A stretch of DNA of 60,886 nt from an uncultured Bacteroidota bacterium (GTDB taxonomy: Bacteria > Bacteroidota > Bacteroidia > Flavobacteriales > Flavobacteriaceae), in the NCBI GenBank assembly GCA_902515405.1, contig CABXUS010000006.1, positions 1-60,886 on the forward strand. Reading direction: 5' to 3'. Of the stretch, positions 9,426-19,068 are shown in pieces. The position numbers and the translations under genes were made by a program. The notes under the pieces were generated by a model that was not told where the DNA came from, made no database searches, and saw only the letters and a program-made list of their open reading frames with translations. The first letter of the stretch is position 1. Each line of letters begins with the position of its first letter.

Positions 9426-9439
9426 TTAAATTTCTTTTT
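9415..9439. terminator. AT-rich hairpin over the der/merR stop codons
   Basis: AAAGAAAT (9416-9423) and ATTTCTTT (9430-9437) form an 8-bp inverted repeat around a 6-nt loop, with flanking T on the plus strand. It covers the stop codons of both convergent genes. It could act as a weak bidirectional terminator, but the stem is almost all A-T. Confidence 0.3.
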
Positions 9440-9743
9440 CAATTTTAAGTAATTTCTCCTTTAATTTCTTAAGTTTTTTAATAACCTGAATAGTATTCTT
9501 GCTAGATTTTAGTTTTTTTTTAGCTCCATCCAAAGTAAAGCCTTTAATTTTTAATAAATCATAAATTAACTTAATGTTTTTTAAGTCAATTGAACTATAT
9601 TTTCTGGTTCCGCTTAAATTTTTTTTTGGATTTAATATATCAAATTCTTTTTCCCAAAATCTTAGCAAGGAGGGTTTAATATCAAAAGCCTTGGATATTT
9701 CTCCGATGTTATAATATAATTTTTCAGGAAGTTTTAATTCCAT
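9426..9743 (-). CDS. MerR-family HTH regulator (short)
   Basis: A 105-residue protein whose first 70 residues form a MerR-type winged helix: YYNIGEISKAFDIKPSLLRFWEKEF, with the wing at GTRKYSSIDL (shown here in parts). The C-terminus is a Lys-rich helix, with no effector-binding domain and no cysteines. It lies 2 bp after the M23 peptidase gene, and this pair facing alaS is a familiar arrangement in Bacteroidetes. The target genes are not evident. It may be a local regulator of the peptidase or a nucleoid-type DNA-binding protein. Confidence 0.85.
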   Translation of the reverse strand: MELKLPEKLYYNIGEISKAFDIKPSLLRFWEKEFDILNPKKNLSGTRKYSSIDLKNIKLIYDLLKIKGFTLDGAKKKLKSSKNTIQVIKKLKKLKEKLLKIEKEI

Positions 9744-9745
9744 AC

Positions 9746-10723
9746 TTAATCTAGAGATTGATTTTCTTGTACAGAAATCCTAAGAACTTCATCAAATTCT
9801 TCAGATGTTAAACTTCCATAAAAATAATTTACTGGATTTACACTTTTACCATCTTTTATAACTTCATAATGAAGGTGTAATCCTTTTGATCTACCTGTAT
9901 TGCCAACAAATCCAATGATATCTCCTTTTTTAACTGTTTGACCTCTATTTACGTTGTATGAATTAAGATGTGCATATAATGTAACAAATCCGTATCCATG
10001 ATCAATTCTAATATGTTTACCATATCCGATTGAACGACTATCAGCCCTTATAATTTTACCATTACTTGCTGCATAAACTGGAGTATTTCTAGGAGCTGAG
10101 AAATCCATTCCTTTGTGCATTTTTCTTGACTTATCAAAAGGGTCAGTTCTCATTCCAAATCCAGATGCAATTCTGCTAAGATCATTATTTTTTATAGGTT
10201 GAATTGATGGTATTGCTGCCAGCATTTTTTCTTTATCTTTAACTAATTTTTCAATATCGTCGAGAGATTTTGATTGAATTACAAGTTGCTTTGTTAGTAT
10301 ATCAATTTTTTTTGTTGTTTCAATTACAAGTTGAGAATTTTCATAGCCCTCCAAATTTGAATACCTGTTAACTCCACCAAATCCAGCTTGCCTTATATCA
10401 TCATCAATCGGATTAGCTTCAAATAAAACCCTGTAAATATTATTATCTCTTTCTTCAATATTTTCTAAGACAATTTCTAATTGATTAAGTTTTTTAGTAA
10501 GCAAATCAAATTGAAGTTTATAATTATTAAGTTCTCTAGCTTGAGTGAGTTCAGTTGGTGTGTTTACAAGTGGAGTACTTATTAAAATAAATAGACACAT
10601 TAACCCAAAGAAAAATGATGCTAAAACAAAAGATATAAAATTTAAAAAACGATTTTTTGTAGATAGTTTTATTTCTTTATATGACAAAGATTTTTTGTCG
10701 TAATAAAATTTTGTTTTACTCAT
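9746..10723 (-). CDS. M23 family membrane-anchored peptidase
   Basis: A probable LytM-type cell-wall endopeptidase of 325 residues. It has one membrane segment (about residues 27-50), a long coiled coil (about 55-170) and a C-terminal M23 domain. Zinc and catalytic residues are visible in GFGMRTDP, HKGMDFSAP, LYAHL and the HLHYEV motif, so it is probably active rather than a degenerate EnvC/NlpD-type activator. The topology suggests a periplasmic catalytic domain. It shares an operon with merR and is divergent from alaS with an 82-bp gap. Confidence 0.93.
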   Translation of the reverse strand: MSKTKFYYDKKSLSYKEIKLSTKNRFLNFISFVLASFFFGLMCLFILISTPLVNTPTELTQARELNNYKLQFDLLTKKLNQLEIVLENIEERDNNIYRVLFEANPIDDDIRQAGFGGVNRYSNLEGYENSQLVIETTKKIDILTKQLVIQSKSLDDIEKLVKDKEKMLAAIPSIQPIKNNDLSRIASGFGMRTDPFDKSRKMHKGMDFSAPRNTPVYAASNGKIIRADSRSIGYGKHIRIDHGYGFVTLYAHLNSYNVNRGQTVKKGDIIGFVGNTGRSKGLHLHYEVIKDGKSVNPVNYFYGSLTSEEFDEVLRISVQENQSLD

Positions 10724-10736
10724 AAAAGAATAACTT

Positions 10737-10770
10737 TTGTTTAAGTTCTAACTATTTATTTTTTACTTTG
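10737..10770 (+). promoter_or_regulatory. Probable alaS promoter
   Basis: TTG (10737-10739), a 23-bp spacer and TTACTTTG (10763-10770), a 7/8 match to TAnnTTTG. It would give a leader of about 30 nt before the alaS ATG at 10806. Confidence 0.4.
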
Positions 10771-10805
10771 TAAATATAAAGATTCTATTTATAAGATAAA
10801 TATCA

Positions 10806-13415
10806 ATGAATTCGAATATAATCAGATCTAATTTTATAAAGTTCTTTGAGGAAAAAAGTCACTCTTTTGTACAATCTTCCTCAATAGTTGCAAAAAATGA
10901 TCCTACATTGATGTTCACAAATGCTGGAATGAATCAGTTTAAAAATATTTTTCTTGGAAATGAAAGTGCTAAAATAAAACGTGTTGTAAATTCTCAAAAA
11001 TGTTTAAGGGTTTCTGGCAAGCATAATGATTTAGAGGAGGTAGGCATTGATCACTATCATCACACTATGTTTGAAATGTTAGGCAATTGGAGTTTTGGAG
11101 ATTATTTCAAAAAAGAAATTATCAATTGGAGTTTAGAAATTTTAACGAAGGTTTACAAACTAAGCAAAGATGATTTATATGTTACTGTTTTCGAGGGCAA
11201 TGAAGACGATAAATTAGATAAAGATTTAGAAGCATATAATTTTTGGTCTGATATTATTGATGAAGATAAAATTATTCTTGGCGACAAAAAAGATAATTTT
11301 TGGGAAATGGGGGATACCGGTCCATGTGGTCCATGCTCTGAAATTCATATAGATTTAAGATCAAAAGATGAAAAAAATAAAATATCAGGTACTGCTTTAG
11401 TTAATACCGACCATCCTGAAGTTATTGAATTATGGAATTTAGTTTTTATTCAGTTTAATAGAAAAAGTGATGGTAAGTTAGAAGAATTACCTGATAAACA
11501 TATCGATACCGGAATGGGTTTTGAAAGGTTAGCACGAATAATACAAAAAAAAGAATCTAATTATGATACCGATATTTTCGCTCCATTAATCACTGAGATA
11601 TATAATATTACAGGATTAAAATATGGCATAGATTCAAAAATTGACACAGCTTTCAGGGTAATTGTTGATCATGTTAGAGCAGTGTCATTTTGTATAGCAG
11701 ATGGTCAAATACCAGGTAATAGTGGTTCATCATATGTGATTAGGAGAATATTGAGAAGAGCTATTAGATATGGTTTTACATTCTTAAATCAATCCAAGCC
11801 TTTTATTTTTAAACTTGTAAATATACTTTCAAACCAATTTGCTGACCACTTTAATGAACTTTTAAGTCAAAAAGAACTTATTGAATCTATCATAAAAGAG
11901 GAAGAAAAATCGTTTTTAAGAACTCTTCAATCTGGAATCGAACGACTAGGAAATATGATTGAGAAATCTAATTCAAAAAAACTTTCAGGGAAAGATGTTT
12001 TTGAATTATTTGACACTTATGGATTTCCAGCTGATTTGACCTCCTTGATATTAAAAGAAAATAAAATGTCATTTGATCTAAAGGAATTTGAAATTGAACT
12101 TGAAAAGCAAAGATTGAGATCTAAAAAATCTTCTAAAACTTTCACATCTGATTGGATAGTTTTAAATAAGGATCAATCGGATATATTTTGTGGATATGAT
12201 AAATTATCAACCAAAACTAAAGTAAATCAGTATAGATATGTTAAAATTAAAGATGAAGAAATATGTCAATTGGTATTAGAAGATACTCCATTTTATCCAG
12301 AGGGTGGTGGTCAATCTGGTGATAAGGGAAAATTAGTTTTTCATAATAATTCTGAAATAATTATAACTGATACTAAGAAGGAAAATGGCAAAATTTTACA
12401 CTTTTCAAAAAAACCTAATTTTGATATTTCTTCGAATGTTACAGCAGTTGTTGATACAATGAATAGAAATGATTCTTCATCAAACCACACATCTACTCAT
12501 TTACTTCATCAAGCGCTTAGAGACATTTTAGGAAAGCATGTTGAGCAAAAAGGTTCATCAGTTTCATCTGATGGTTTAAGATTTGATTTTTCACATTTTA
12601 AAAAGATAGAGAATGATCAATTAAAAGAAATTGAAAATTATGTGAATAATCGAATTGATGATTCAATAGAATTAGAAGAGAATAATAATGAAAATTATAA
12701 TGATGCAATTAATAAAGGTGCAATTGGATTATTTGGAGAAAAATATGGAAATAAAGTTCGAACAATTAAGTATGGAAATTCTTATGAATTGTGTGGGGGA
12801 ACCCATGTTAAAAATACACTAAATATTAGAAATTTTTTAATTATCTCTGAAAGTTCAATCGCATCAGGTATAAGACGAATAGAAGCAATTTCAGGAAAAA
12901 AATCAATTAATTACTTATCAGATAGAAATAATGAAATTAACGAACTTAAAGTAATTCTCTCATCTAACAAAGATGCACTTGATTCAGTAAGAAATTTGAA
13001 AAATGAAAATTCTGAATTATCTAAAACTCTAAAGAAAAGTCAGAAAAAATTAATACAGTTTTACTCAGAATATTTTTTAAAAAAGTTTAAAAAAGTTGAG
13101 ACTACTAATCTTTTAATTGAAAATGTTGATATTGATAAAGAATTAATGCGATCCTTATCTTTTGATTTAATTAATAAGATTGATAATTCTGTAATTATTC
13201 TTTATTCAAATAATTCTAATAATTTGAATATTATTTGTAATGTTTCAAAAACTTTGAATGATAATACTATAATTGATGCATCCAGAATAGTTTCTAAAGT
13301 CTGTTCACATATTGGAGGTGCAGGAGGCGGACAAAAAACTTATGCTACTGGCTCTGGACCATTCAAAAATGATATAAAAGAAATTATTGAAAATATTCTA
13401 AAAGAAATATTATAA
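10806..13415 (+). CDS. alaS: Alanyl-tRNA synthetase
   Basis: Charges tRNA-Ala. The 869 residues match the family's usual length. Class II catalytic core at the N-terminus (KCLRVSGKHNDLEEVG and WEMGDTGPCGPCSEIH); editing domain with the zinc-site residues HTSTH (about 561-565) and CGGTH (about 662); C-terminal C-Ala domain ending in the Gly-rich GGAGGGQ motif. The start codon follows a short AT-rich leader. The last 6 bp overlap the end of the convergent DUF4136 gene. Confidence 0.98.
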   Translation: MNSNIIRSNFIKFFEEKSHSFVQSSSIVAKNDPTLMFTNAGMNQFKNIFLGNESAKIKRVVNSQKCLRVSGKHNDLEEVGIDHYHHTMFEMLGNWSFGDYFKKEIINWSLEILTKVYKLSKDDLYVTVFEGNEDDKLDKDLEAYNFWSDIIDEDKIILGDKKDNFWEMGDTGPCGPCSEIHIDLRSKDEKNKISGTALVNTDHPEVIELWNLVFIQFNRKSDGKLEELPDKHIDTGMGFERLARIIQKKESNYDTDIFAPLITEIYNITGLKYGIDSKIDTAFRVIVDHVRAVSFCIADGQIPGNSGSSYVIRRILRRAIRYGFTFLNQSKPFIFKLVNILSNQFADHFNELLSQKELIESIIKEEEKSFLRTLQSGIERLGNMIEKSNSKKLSGKDVFELFDTYGFPADLTSLILKENKMSFDLKEFEIELEKQRLRSKKSSKTFTSDWIVLNKDQSDIFCGYDKLSTKTKVNQYRYVKIKDEEICQLVLEDTPFYPEGGGQSGDKGKLVFHNNSEIIITDTKKENGKILHFSKKPNFDISSNVTAVVDTMNRNDSSSNHTSTHLLHQALRDILGKHVEQKGSSVSSDGLRFDFSHFKKIENDQLKEIENYVNNRIDDSIELEENNNENYNDAINKGAIGLFGEKYGNKVRTIKYGNSYELCGGTHVKNTLNIRNFLIISESSIASGIRRIEAISGKKSINYLSDRNNEINELKVILSSNKDALDSVRNLKNENSELSKTLKKSQKKLIQFYSEYFLKKFKKVETTNLLIENVDIDKELMRSLSFDLINKIDNSVIILYSNNSNNLNIICNVSKTLNDNTIIDASRIVSKVCSHIGGAGGGQKTYATGSGPFKNDIKEIIENILKEIL

Positions 13416-13934
13416 ATTTTTAGATGGGTAAGATTCTAAAAGTTTAGAAACAAAATTGTTTATTAATTCATCTCTTGATGATTTATTTGAACTGAGTGTT
13501 CCAGAACCATTACCTTGCCACAACAAAGATCCTGTTTTCGCATCTATAATATCAAGGTATAATAAGCCAACTATTCTTGATGATGGTCTGTAAGATGTTG
13601 ACATAGACATTCCAAAAGGATACCAACCATAATATGGGTATTCATTGTATCTATTTATATATACATCTTCTCTAGATTTAGTATCAATATTAATAATTAA
13701 ATCTGGAGTATTTGATAATGTATATCCCTTCTTTTGCATTTGATTTTCAACTGAACTTAATATTCTTTTTTTATCCAAATCAGATATTTCAATTTTATCA
13801 ATTTGAGATTTTGAAAAGGCAAATGAATTATAATTTGAGAAATTAGCTGAAGAATCATAGTCAGTAACTACTCTAACGGAGGAACAAGATGTAAATAATA
13901 AAAGAAGTAATGTAAAAAGAATAGTTTGTTTCAT
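13410..13934 (-). CDS. DUF4136 lipoprotein
   Basis: A 174-residue lipoprotein from the chosen ATG at 13934, which gives a clean signal peptide (MKQTILFTLLLLLFTSC). An in-frame ATG 11 codons upstream (13967) adds MFRHSYCNFIN before the signal and is unlikely. The mature protein has the DUF4136 pattern: VVTDYDSSANFSNYNSFAF at the start, a helix with DKKRILSSVENQM, and a C-terminal IIDAKTGSLLWQGNGSG strand pair. Function unknown; presumably envelope-located. Its 3' end overlaps alaS by 6 bp. Confidence 0.88.
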   Translation of the reverse strand: MKQTILFTLLLLLFTSCSSVRVVTDYDSSANFSNYNSFAFSKSQIDKIEISDLDKKRILSSVENQMQKKGYTLSNTPDLIINIDTKSREDVYINRYNEYPYYGWYPFGMSMSTSYRPSSRIVGLLYLDIIDAKTGSLLWQGNGSGTLSSNKSSRDELINNFVSKLLESYPSKNL

Positions 13935-14007
13935 ATTAATAAAATTACAATAACTATGCCTAAACATCGATTTATTTCAAAGTAATTAATATTTTTAATA
14001 TCTCTAA

Positions 14008-14805
14008 ATGAAACTCGTTTTAAAAAATAAGCTAGTCTTTTCATTAATATTCTTGTTAACCTTTACTAGCTGTAGTATAATAAAATTTCCATTTAAAGCT
14101 GTAAAAAAAGTAAGTAAATCTACAGCTATTAAAAAAAATAAATCTGTCCAACTTGAAAGGTTTTTGAGAAATATGTCAAGTGATGAGCTTAAGAAATGGT
14201 ACATAAAAACTTATTCAAAAATTGCAACTGATCAAATGAAAAAATATAAAATTCCTGCAAGTATTATTTTAGCACAGGGGCTTGTTGAGTCTGGATCAGG
14301 AGCTAGCAATCTCGCATTAAAATCTAATAATCATTTTGGAATAAAATGTCATCAAGAGTGGAGAGGAAAAAAGGTTTATCATGATGATGATAAAAAAAAT
14401 GAATGTTTTAGAAAATATAAAAATCCTATTGAAAGCTATAAAGACCATTCAGAATTTCTTACTACCAGGGGTAGATATTCATTTTTATTTAGACTACCAA
14501 TAAAAGATTATGTTGGTTGGTCTGAGGGATTATCTAAAGCAGGTTATGCCACTGACCCAAAATATCCAGAAAAATTAATTAATGTTATTGAAAGATATAA
14601 TTTATGGAAGTATGATGGATCAAAAAAACAAAAAACTAAAATCAAGAATAAAAAAAAGATTAATGATGATTCAAATTATACAGTAAAAAAAGGTGATACA
14701 TTGTACTCAATATCAAAAAAACAAAAAATCTCTGTAGATGAGATTATGAAAAAAAATAATCTCAAAAACAATAATTTAATAATAGGTCAAAAATTAAAAA
14801 TTTAG
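14008..14805 (+). CDS. Glucosaminidase-LysM lipoprotein
   Basis: A probable peptidoglycan N-acetylglucosaminidase of 265 residues. It has a lipoprotein signal (lipobox TFTSC), then a glucosaminidase domain (about residues 65-195) with the catalytic-glutamate region AQGLVESGSGASNLA and the NNHFGIKC and CFRKYK motifs, then a Lys-rich linker and one LysM domain (YTVKKGDTLYSISKKQ, about 222-265) for glycan binding. It probably remodels the cell wall from the outer-membrane inner face. The last four bases overlap the convergent metalloprotease, so both stops lie in TTAG. Confidence 0.92.
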   Translation: MKLVLKNKLVFSLIFLLTFTSCSIIKFPFKAVKKVSKSTAIKKNKSVQLERFLRNMSSDELKKWYIKTYSKIATDQMKKYKIPASIILAQGLVESGSGASNLALKSNNHFGIKCHQEWRGKKVYHDDDKKNECFRKYKNPIESYKDHSEFLTTRGRYSFLFRLPIKDYVGWSEGLSKAGYATDPKYPEKLINVIERYNLWKYDGSKKQKTKIKNKKKINDDSNYTVKKGDTLYSISKKQKISVDEIMKKNNLKNNNLIIGQKLKI

Positions 14806-17249
14806 CTACTCATCATTGCATCATCAATCATTGCAATACAATAGCTTAAATGACTTTTTAAAACCTTGTCTGAATATCTTTTAACTGCTTTATTTAAATC
14901 TTTCTTCAATTCTAATAGAGTACCCATTGTTATTGATCGTATATCAGAAACATCAACCTTTATAGATGTGATATATGAGCCCCATCCAGGCCTAGTAGGT
15001 GGTTGCTCATTTTTCATAATGTAGCCTAACCTTGATATAAAACTTTTTTGTAGATTTCTTCTGTAAACATCAATTGATTTATTATTTTTTAATTCAGACC
15101 AGATTCCATCTTTTAAATCAACCATCATTTCATTTAATGAATATGCATTATTTCCATTCAATGCTTCATTTTCAATCATTCTAGCCATTCTACTAAAATC
15201 AAGAACTCTACTTAAATAGCTCGATTGTACTGATCTAATTCGATTTGTTGTTCCTGCATACTCAATTTTATTTAAAATATTTTTATCGATCATCCAATAA
15301 GGAGTTTCAAATAAATGTTTATTTAAAAAGTTTATACATGCTTTTTGATGATTTTTGTCTACATGTGTATAAACTGCACCATCTTGATCAGATGTTTTAT
15401 AAAACTGATATACTCCACCAATATTTGTAGCAACATGCCCCATATATCTTCTAAATTGACTAAGTACCTGACCATATATGTATTCCATTTCATCATAAGT
15501 TTCACCATCTTCAGTTGTCCATTCGATTAGTTTTGGAAGAATTCTTTTTAAATTTTTAATTCCGTATTCACTAGCCTTTATTGCATCATCACCTAAATCC
15601 TCAGTTTGAGAACTTGGATCTATACTTCCACTAGGTCCAAATCTGTATGTCAAATCATCCTCCTTTTCTCTTATCCAACTTCTCAATATTTCTTTTTCCT
15701 CCTTTTCAGAAACACCTAGAATAGGTTTGTAGCCCCACATCACAGAATATCTATCATATATTCCGACATTTGGAGTTTCCCAATCAGATGGCATTAAAGC
15801 AACTCCTTTGTCTTCAGGTTGAGCAACATAATTAAATCTTGCATAATCCATTATTGAAGGAGAAGTACCGTATTTTTTTGTAAATGTTGCAGATCTCAAT
15901 GAATCAACTGGATATGCACTACTACTAGCCATGTTGTGAGGAAGTCCAATTGTGTGTCCAAATTCATGAGAGGATACAAATCTTATTAATTCACCCATAA
16001 CTTCATTTCTGAATTCAACTCCTCTAGCTTCGGGATCAACTGCAGAAGTTTGAACGAAGTACCAGTTTCTTAATAATTTCATGACATTATGGTACCAGTT
16101 TATATCAGATTCTATTATTTCACCTGACCTGGGATCACTGACATGAGGACCATTAGCATTTAATGTTGAAGATGCTAAATATCTTACAGTAGAATATCTA
16201 ATATCTTCTGGACTCCAATCTGGATCTTCTTCTTCATTTGGAGGGTCTTTACATATTACAGCATTTTTAAAACCGGCTTCTTCAAAAGCAGCATTCCAAT
16301 CTTCAATTCCTTGTTTAAGATATTTTCTCCATTTTTTTGGAGTTGCCCTATCGATATAATATACTATTGGTTTTTTAGGCTCAACTAATTCACCATTTTT
16401 AAACTTTTCAACATCTTCATCTTTCACTTCTAATCTCCATCTGTCAAGATATGTAACACTTTCAGCCTCTTGATTATCAATTCCATAGTCAGTTTGACTA
16501 GTTGTAAACCATCCAACTCTTTCATCAAAATATCTTCTTTTCATGGGTTTTTTTGCAAGTAATATCATTGAGTTATTAAGTAACATTGAAATTTGACCAT
16601 TCTTTGCATCTGATGATTTATAAGTTTTTATATGTTTAGACTCAATATTAAGAGGAAAACTTCTGATTGATTCGATAAATGATAATTTTGTATCAAGACT
16701 TGAAATCTTATTTCTTTTTCTGTAAGATTGTGGATATCCAAATGATTTTACATCTGTTTTGAATAAATTTGTAACATCGACTACAAAGGTGTTTTTGTCT
16801 TTATTTTCAACTTCAATTTTAAAGCTTGCTATGATCGGTTCAAAATTAGCATTAGATACTGCCTCTTTTATTGGAAGTGAATCAGATGCATAATTTGAAA
16901 ATGAAAGTTCTTTGAGTAGTAAGTTGTTATCAAATTTTTGCCAACTTAAAACTTGTTCACTCAATTTGTGAGCACCCAATGGAATTTCCTTTGCCATCTT
17001 AGCAATTCTAGTTACCATTAGCATATCCCTATTAAGTAAACTGTCATGAATTTCATAGTAATATTTTTCACCAATCTTATGAACTTCAAATAAACCTTTA
17101 TCGGTTACAGCTTTGTTGGTTATAATATCTGTGTATGTGTTCTCTTTTTTATCCTTATCAGATTTTTCAGGTTTTTTTTGTGAATATGTATTAGGGCTTA
17201 ATAATAATAAAGCTAAAATTAGTACAAGAACAAAATTAGTTGTTTTCAT
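14802..17249 (-). CDS. Zinc metalloprotease with DUF5117-like N-terminus
   Basis: An 815-residue secreted protein with a signal peptide (MKTTNFVLVLILALLLLSP). A long N-terminal beta domain of the DUF5117/5118 type is followed by a metzincin-like catalytic region with HEFGHTIGLPH (about residues 426-436), where the three His bind zinc and the Glu is the general base. VSDPRSGEIIESDI just upstream is also typical of this family. Such proteases are common in Bacteroidetes; the substrate is unknown, and the location is probably periplasm or outer membrane. It starts 50 bp after lysS ends on the other side of a short AT gap and overlaps the glucosaminidase gene by 4 bp. Confidence 0.9.
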   Translation of the reverse strand: MKTTNFVLVLILALLLLSPNTYSQKKPEKSDKDKKENTYTDIITNKAVTDKGLFEVHKIGEKYYYEIHDSLLNRDMLMVTRIAKMAKEIPLGAHKLSEQVLSWQKFDNNLLLKELSFSNYASDSLPIKEAVSNANFEPIIASFKIEVENKDKNTFVVDVTNLFKTDVKSFGYPQSYRKRNKISSLDTKLSFIESIRSFPLNIESKHIKTYKSSDAKNGQISMLLNNSMILLAKKPMKRRYFDERVGWFTTSQTDYGIDNQEAESVTYLDRWRLEVKDEDVEKFKNGELVEPKKPIVYYIDRATPKKWRKYLKQGIEDWNAAFEEAGFKNAVICKDPPNEEEDPDWSPEDIRYSTVRYLASSTLNANGPHVSDPRSGEIIESDINWYHNVMKLLRNWYFVQTSAVDPEARGVEFRNEVMGELIRFVSSHEFGHTIGLPHNMASSSAYPVDSLRSATFTKKYGTSPSIMDYARFNYVAQPEDKGVALMPSDWETPNVGIYDRYSVMWGYKPILGVSEKEEKEILRSWIREKEDDLTYRFGPSGSIDPSSQTEDLGDDAIKASEYGIKNLKRILPKLIEWTTEDGETYDEMEYIYGQVLSQFRRYMGHVATNIGGVYQFYKTSDQDGAVYTHVDKNHQKACINFLNKHLFETPYWMIDKNILNKIEYAGTTNRIRSVQSSYLSRVLDFSRMARMIENEALNGNNAYSLNEMMVDLKDGIWSELKNNKSIDVYRRNLQKSFISRLGYIMKNEQPPTRPGWGSYITSIKVDVSDIRSITMGTLLELKKDLNKAVKRYSDKVLKSHLSYCIAMIDDAMMSS

Positions 17250-17299
17250 AATATTAGTTGAATAGTTATATTGTAAATTACATAAAAATAATATATCAG

Positions 17300-18997
17300 T
17301 TAAATTATTTCTAGGAATAGACCTTGATTATTTTTAGAAACTTTAAGCAGGTTGTTTTTGGTAAGGTTTTTTATACTTTTATCCCATTTTTTATTACTTA
17401 AACCTGATGATGTTTTTATAGTACTAAGTTCAATCTTTTGATGATTCTTAACTTCTTCAAGAATATATTTTTCATTTTCATTTAAATAAATTTTTGATTC
17501 ATTGTTTTCAGGCTTCATTTGGGGGAAAAATATAACTTCTTGAATTGACTTGTGATTTGTTAGTAGCATTACCAACCTATCAATTCCAATTCCAATTCCA
17601 GATGTAGGAGGCATTCCGTACTCTAAAGATCTGACAAAATCATGATCAATAAACATAGCTTCTTCATCTCCTTTTTCAGAAAGTTTAAGTTGATCTTCAA
17701 ATCTTTCAAGTTGATCAATAGGATCATTTAGCTCTGAATATGCATTTGCAATCTCACTTCCATTAATTAAAAGCTCAAATCTTTCAGTTAGTTTTGGATT
17801 AGTTCTGTGTTCTTTTGTAAGTGGACTCATCTCTTTTGGATAATCAATAATAAATGTAGGCTGAATAAAATTTAATTCACACTTTTTACCAAAAATTTCA
17901 TCAATTATTTTACCCTTTCCCATAGTATCATCAATTTCAATTCCTATTTTTTTAGCAGCTTCTGCTAATTCTTTTTCACTTAAAGTCAAGGCATCAATTC
18001 CAGTTTGATTTTTTATAGCATCTATAATACCAATTTTTTTATATGGTCCTTTAAAATCAATTTCATTATTACCGTAACTAACTTTTGAGCTACCATATGT
18101 ATCTAATGCAACTTTTTCTAATAACCTTTCAGTAAAATCCATCATCCAATTGTAGTCTTTGTAAGCAACATAAAACTCAAGATTTGTAAACTCAGGGTTA
18201 TGAGTTCTATCCATTCCCTCATTTCTAAAATCTTTAGCGAATTCAAAAACACCATCAAATCCACCTACAATAAGTCTTTTTAGATATAGCTCATTTGCAA
18301 TTCTCATATATAAAGGAATATTTAAAGAATTATGATGAGTAATAAATGGTTTTGCAGCTGCGCCACCAGGGATAGGCTGTAAAATAGGTGTTTCTACTTC
18401 AATAAAACTTTCATTCTCAAGTGTTGTTCTTATAGAAGAAATAATTTTAGATCTTTTTAAAAATGTATCCTTCACACTATCATTAACAATTAAATCAACA
18501 TATCGTTGTCGATATCTAAGTTCTGGCGAACTAAATTCATCATAAACATTTCCTTCGCTGTCAGTTTTTGGAAGAGGTAAAGGTTTTAGTGATTTTGATA
18601 ATAATTTAAAATCTTTTACTAGCACTGTCATTTCACCAACTTTCGTTTTGAAAAGCTCCCCATCAATTCCAATAATATCCCCTATATCTAAGAGTTTCTT
18701 GTATAAATCATTGTATTTTGATTTGTCATCACCTAAACAGATTTCATCCCTGTTAAAGTATATCTGTATTCGTCCAGAACTGTCCTGTAATTCTGCAAAG
18801 CTTGCATTCCCCTGAATTCTTCTTGACATTAATCTTCCAGCAATTATAACTTTTTGTCCTATAATAAAATTAGATTTAATTGTTTTTGAATTATGAGATA
18901 TATTAAATAAATCTGCTGGATAAGGGTTTATCCCAAGCTCACGAATTTTTTTGAGCTTTTCTCGTCTAATTATTTCTTGTTCAGAAAGATTTGACAT
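17300..18997 (-). CDS. lysS: Lysyl-tRNA synthetase, class II
   Basis: Charges tRNA-Lys. It has 565 residues: an OB-fold anticodon-binding domain first (about 55-160), then the class II core with motif 2 (FRNEGMDRTHNPEFTNLEFY) and motif 3 (GIGIGIDRLVML). Beyond the core is a C-terminal extension of about 65 residues (NEKYILEEVKNHQKIELS onward) that resembles a small winged helix; extensions like this occur in Bacteroidetes LysS. The start MSNLSEQEIIRREKL fits the family. A TATATTTG box ends only 5 bp before the ATG, so the message may be leaderless. It is divergent from lipB. Confidence 0.97.
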   Translation of the reverse strand: MSNLSEQEIIRREKLKKIRELGINPYPADLFNISHNSKTIKSNFIIGQKVIIAGRLMSRRIQGNASFAELQDSSGRIQIYFNRDEICLGDDKSKYNDLYKKLLDIGDIIGIDGELFKTKVGEMTVLVKDFKLLSKSLKPLPLPKTDSEGNVYDEFSSPELRYRQRYVDLIVNDSVKDTFLKRSKIISSIRTTLENESFIEVETPILQPIPGGAAAKPFITHHNSLNIPLYMRIANELYLKRLIVGGFDGVFEFAKDFRNEGMDRTHNPEFTNLEFYVAYKDYNWMMDFTERLLEKVALDTYGSSKVSYGNNEIDFKGPYKKIGIIDAIKNQTGIDALTLSEKELAEAAKKIGIEIDDTMGKGKIIDEIFGKKCELNFIQPTFIIDYPKEMSPLTKEHRTNPKLTERFELLINGSEIANAYSELNDPIDQLERFEDQLKLSEKGDEEAMFIDHDFVRSLEYGMPPTSGIGIGIDRLVMLLTNHKSIQEVIFFPQMKPENNESKIYLNENEKYILEEVKNHQKIELSTIKTSSGLSNKKWDKSIKNLTKNNLLKVSKNNQGLFLEII

Positions 18998-19002
18998 TTT
19001 AT

Positions 19003-19010
19003 CAAATATA
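19003..19010 (-). promoter_or_regulatory. -7 box of the lysS promoter
   Basis: The minus strand reads TATATTTG, a full TAnnTTTG match ending 5 nt before the lysS ATG (18997). A TTA triplet 17 bp upstream could serve as a weak -33 element. Transcription from here would start at or inside the start codon. Confidence 0.4.
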
Positions 19011-19068
19011 CGTATATAAGAGTTATTTAATGCTTATGTTTTTTAATTTTATATAAAATTTAGACTAG

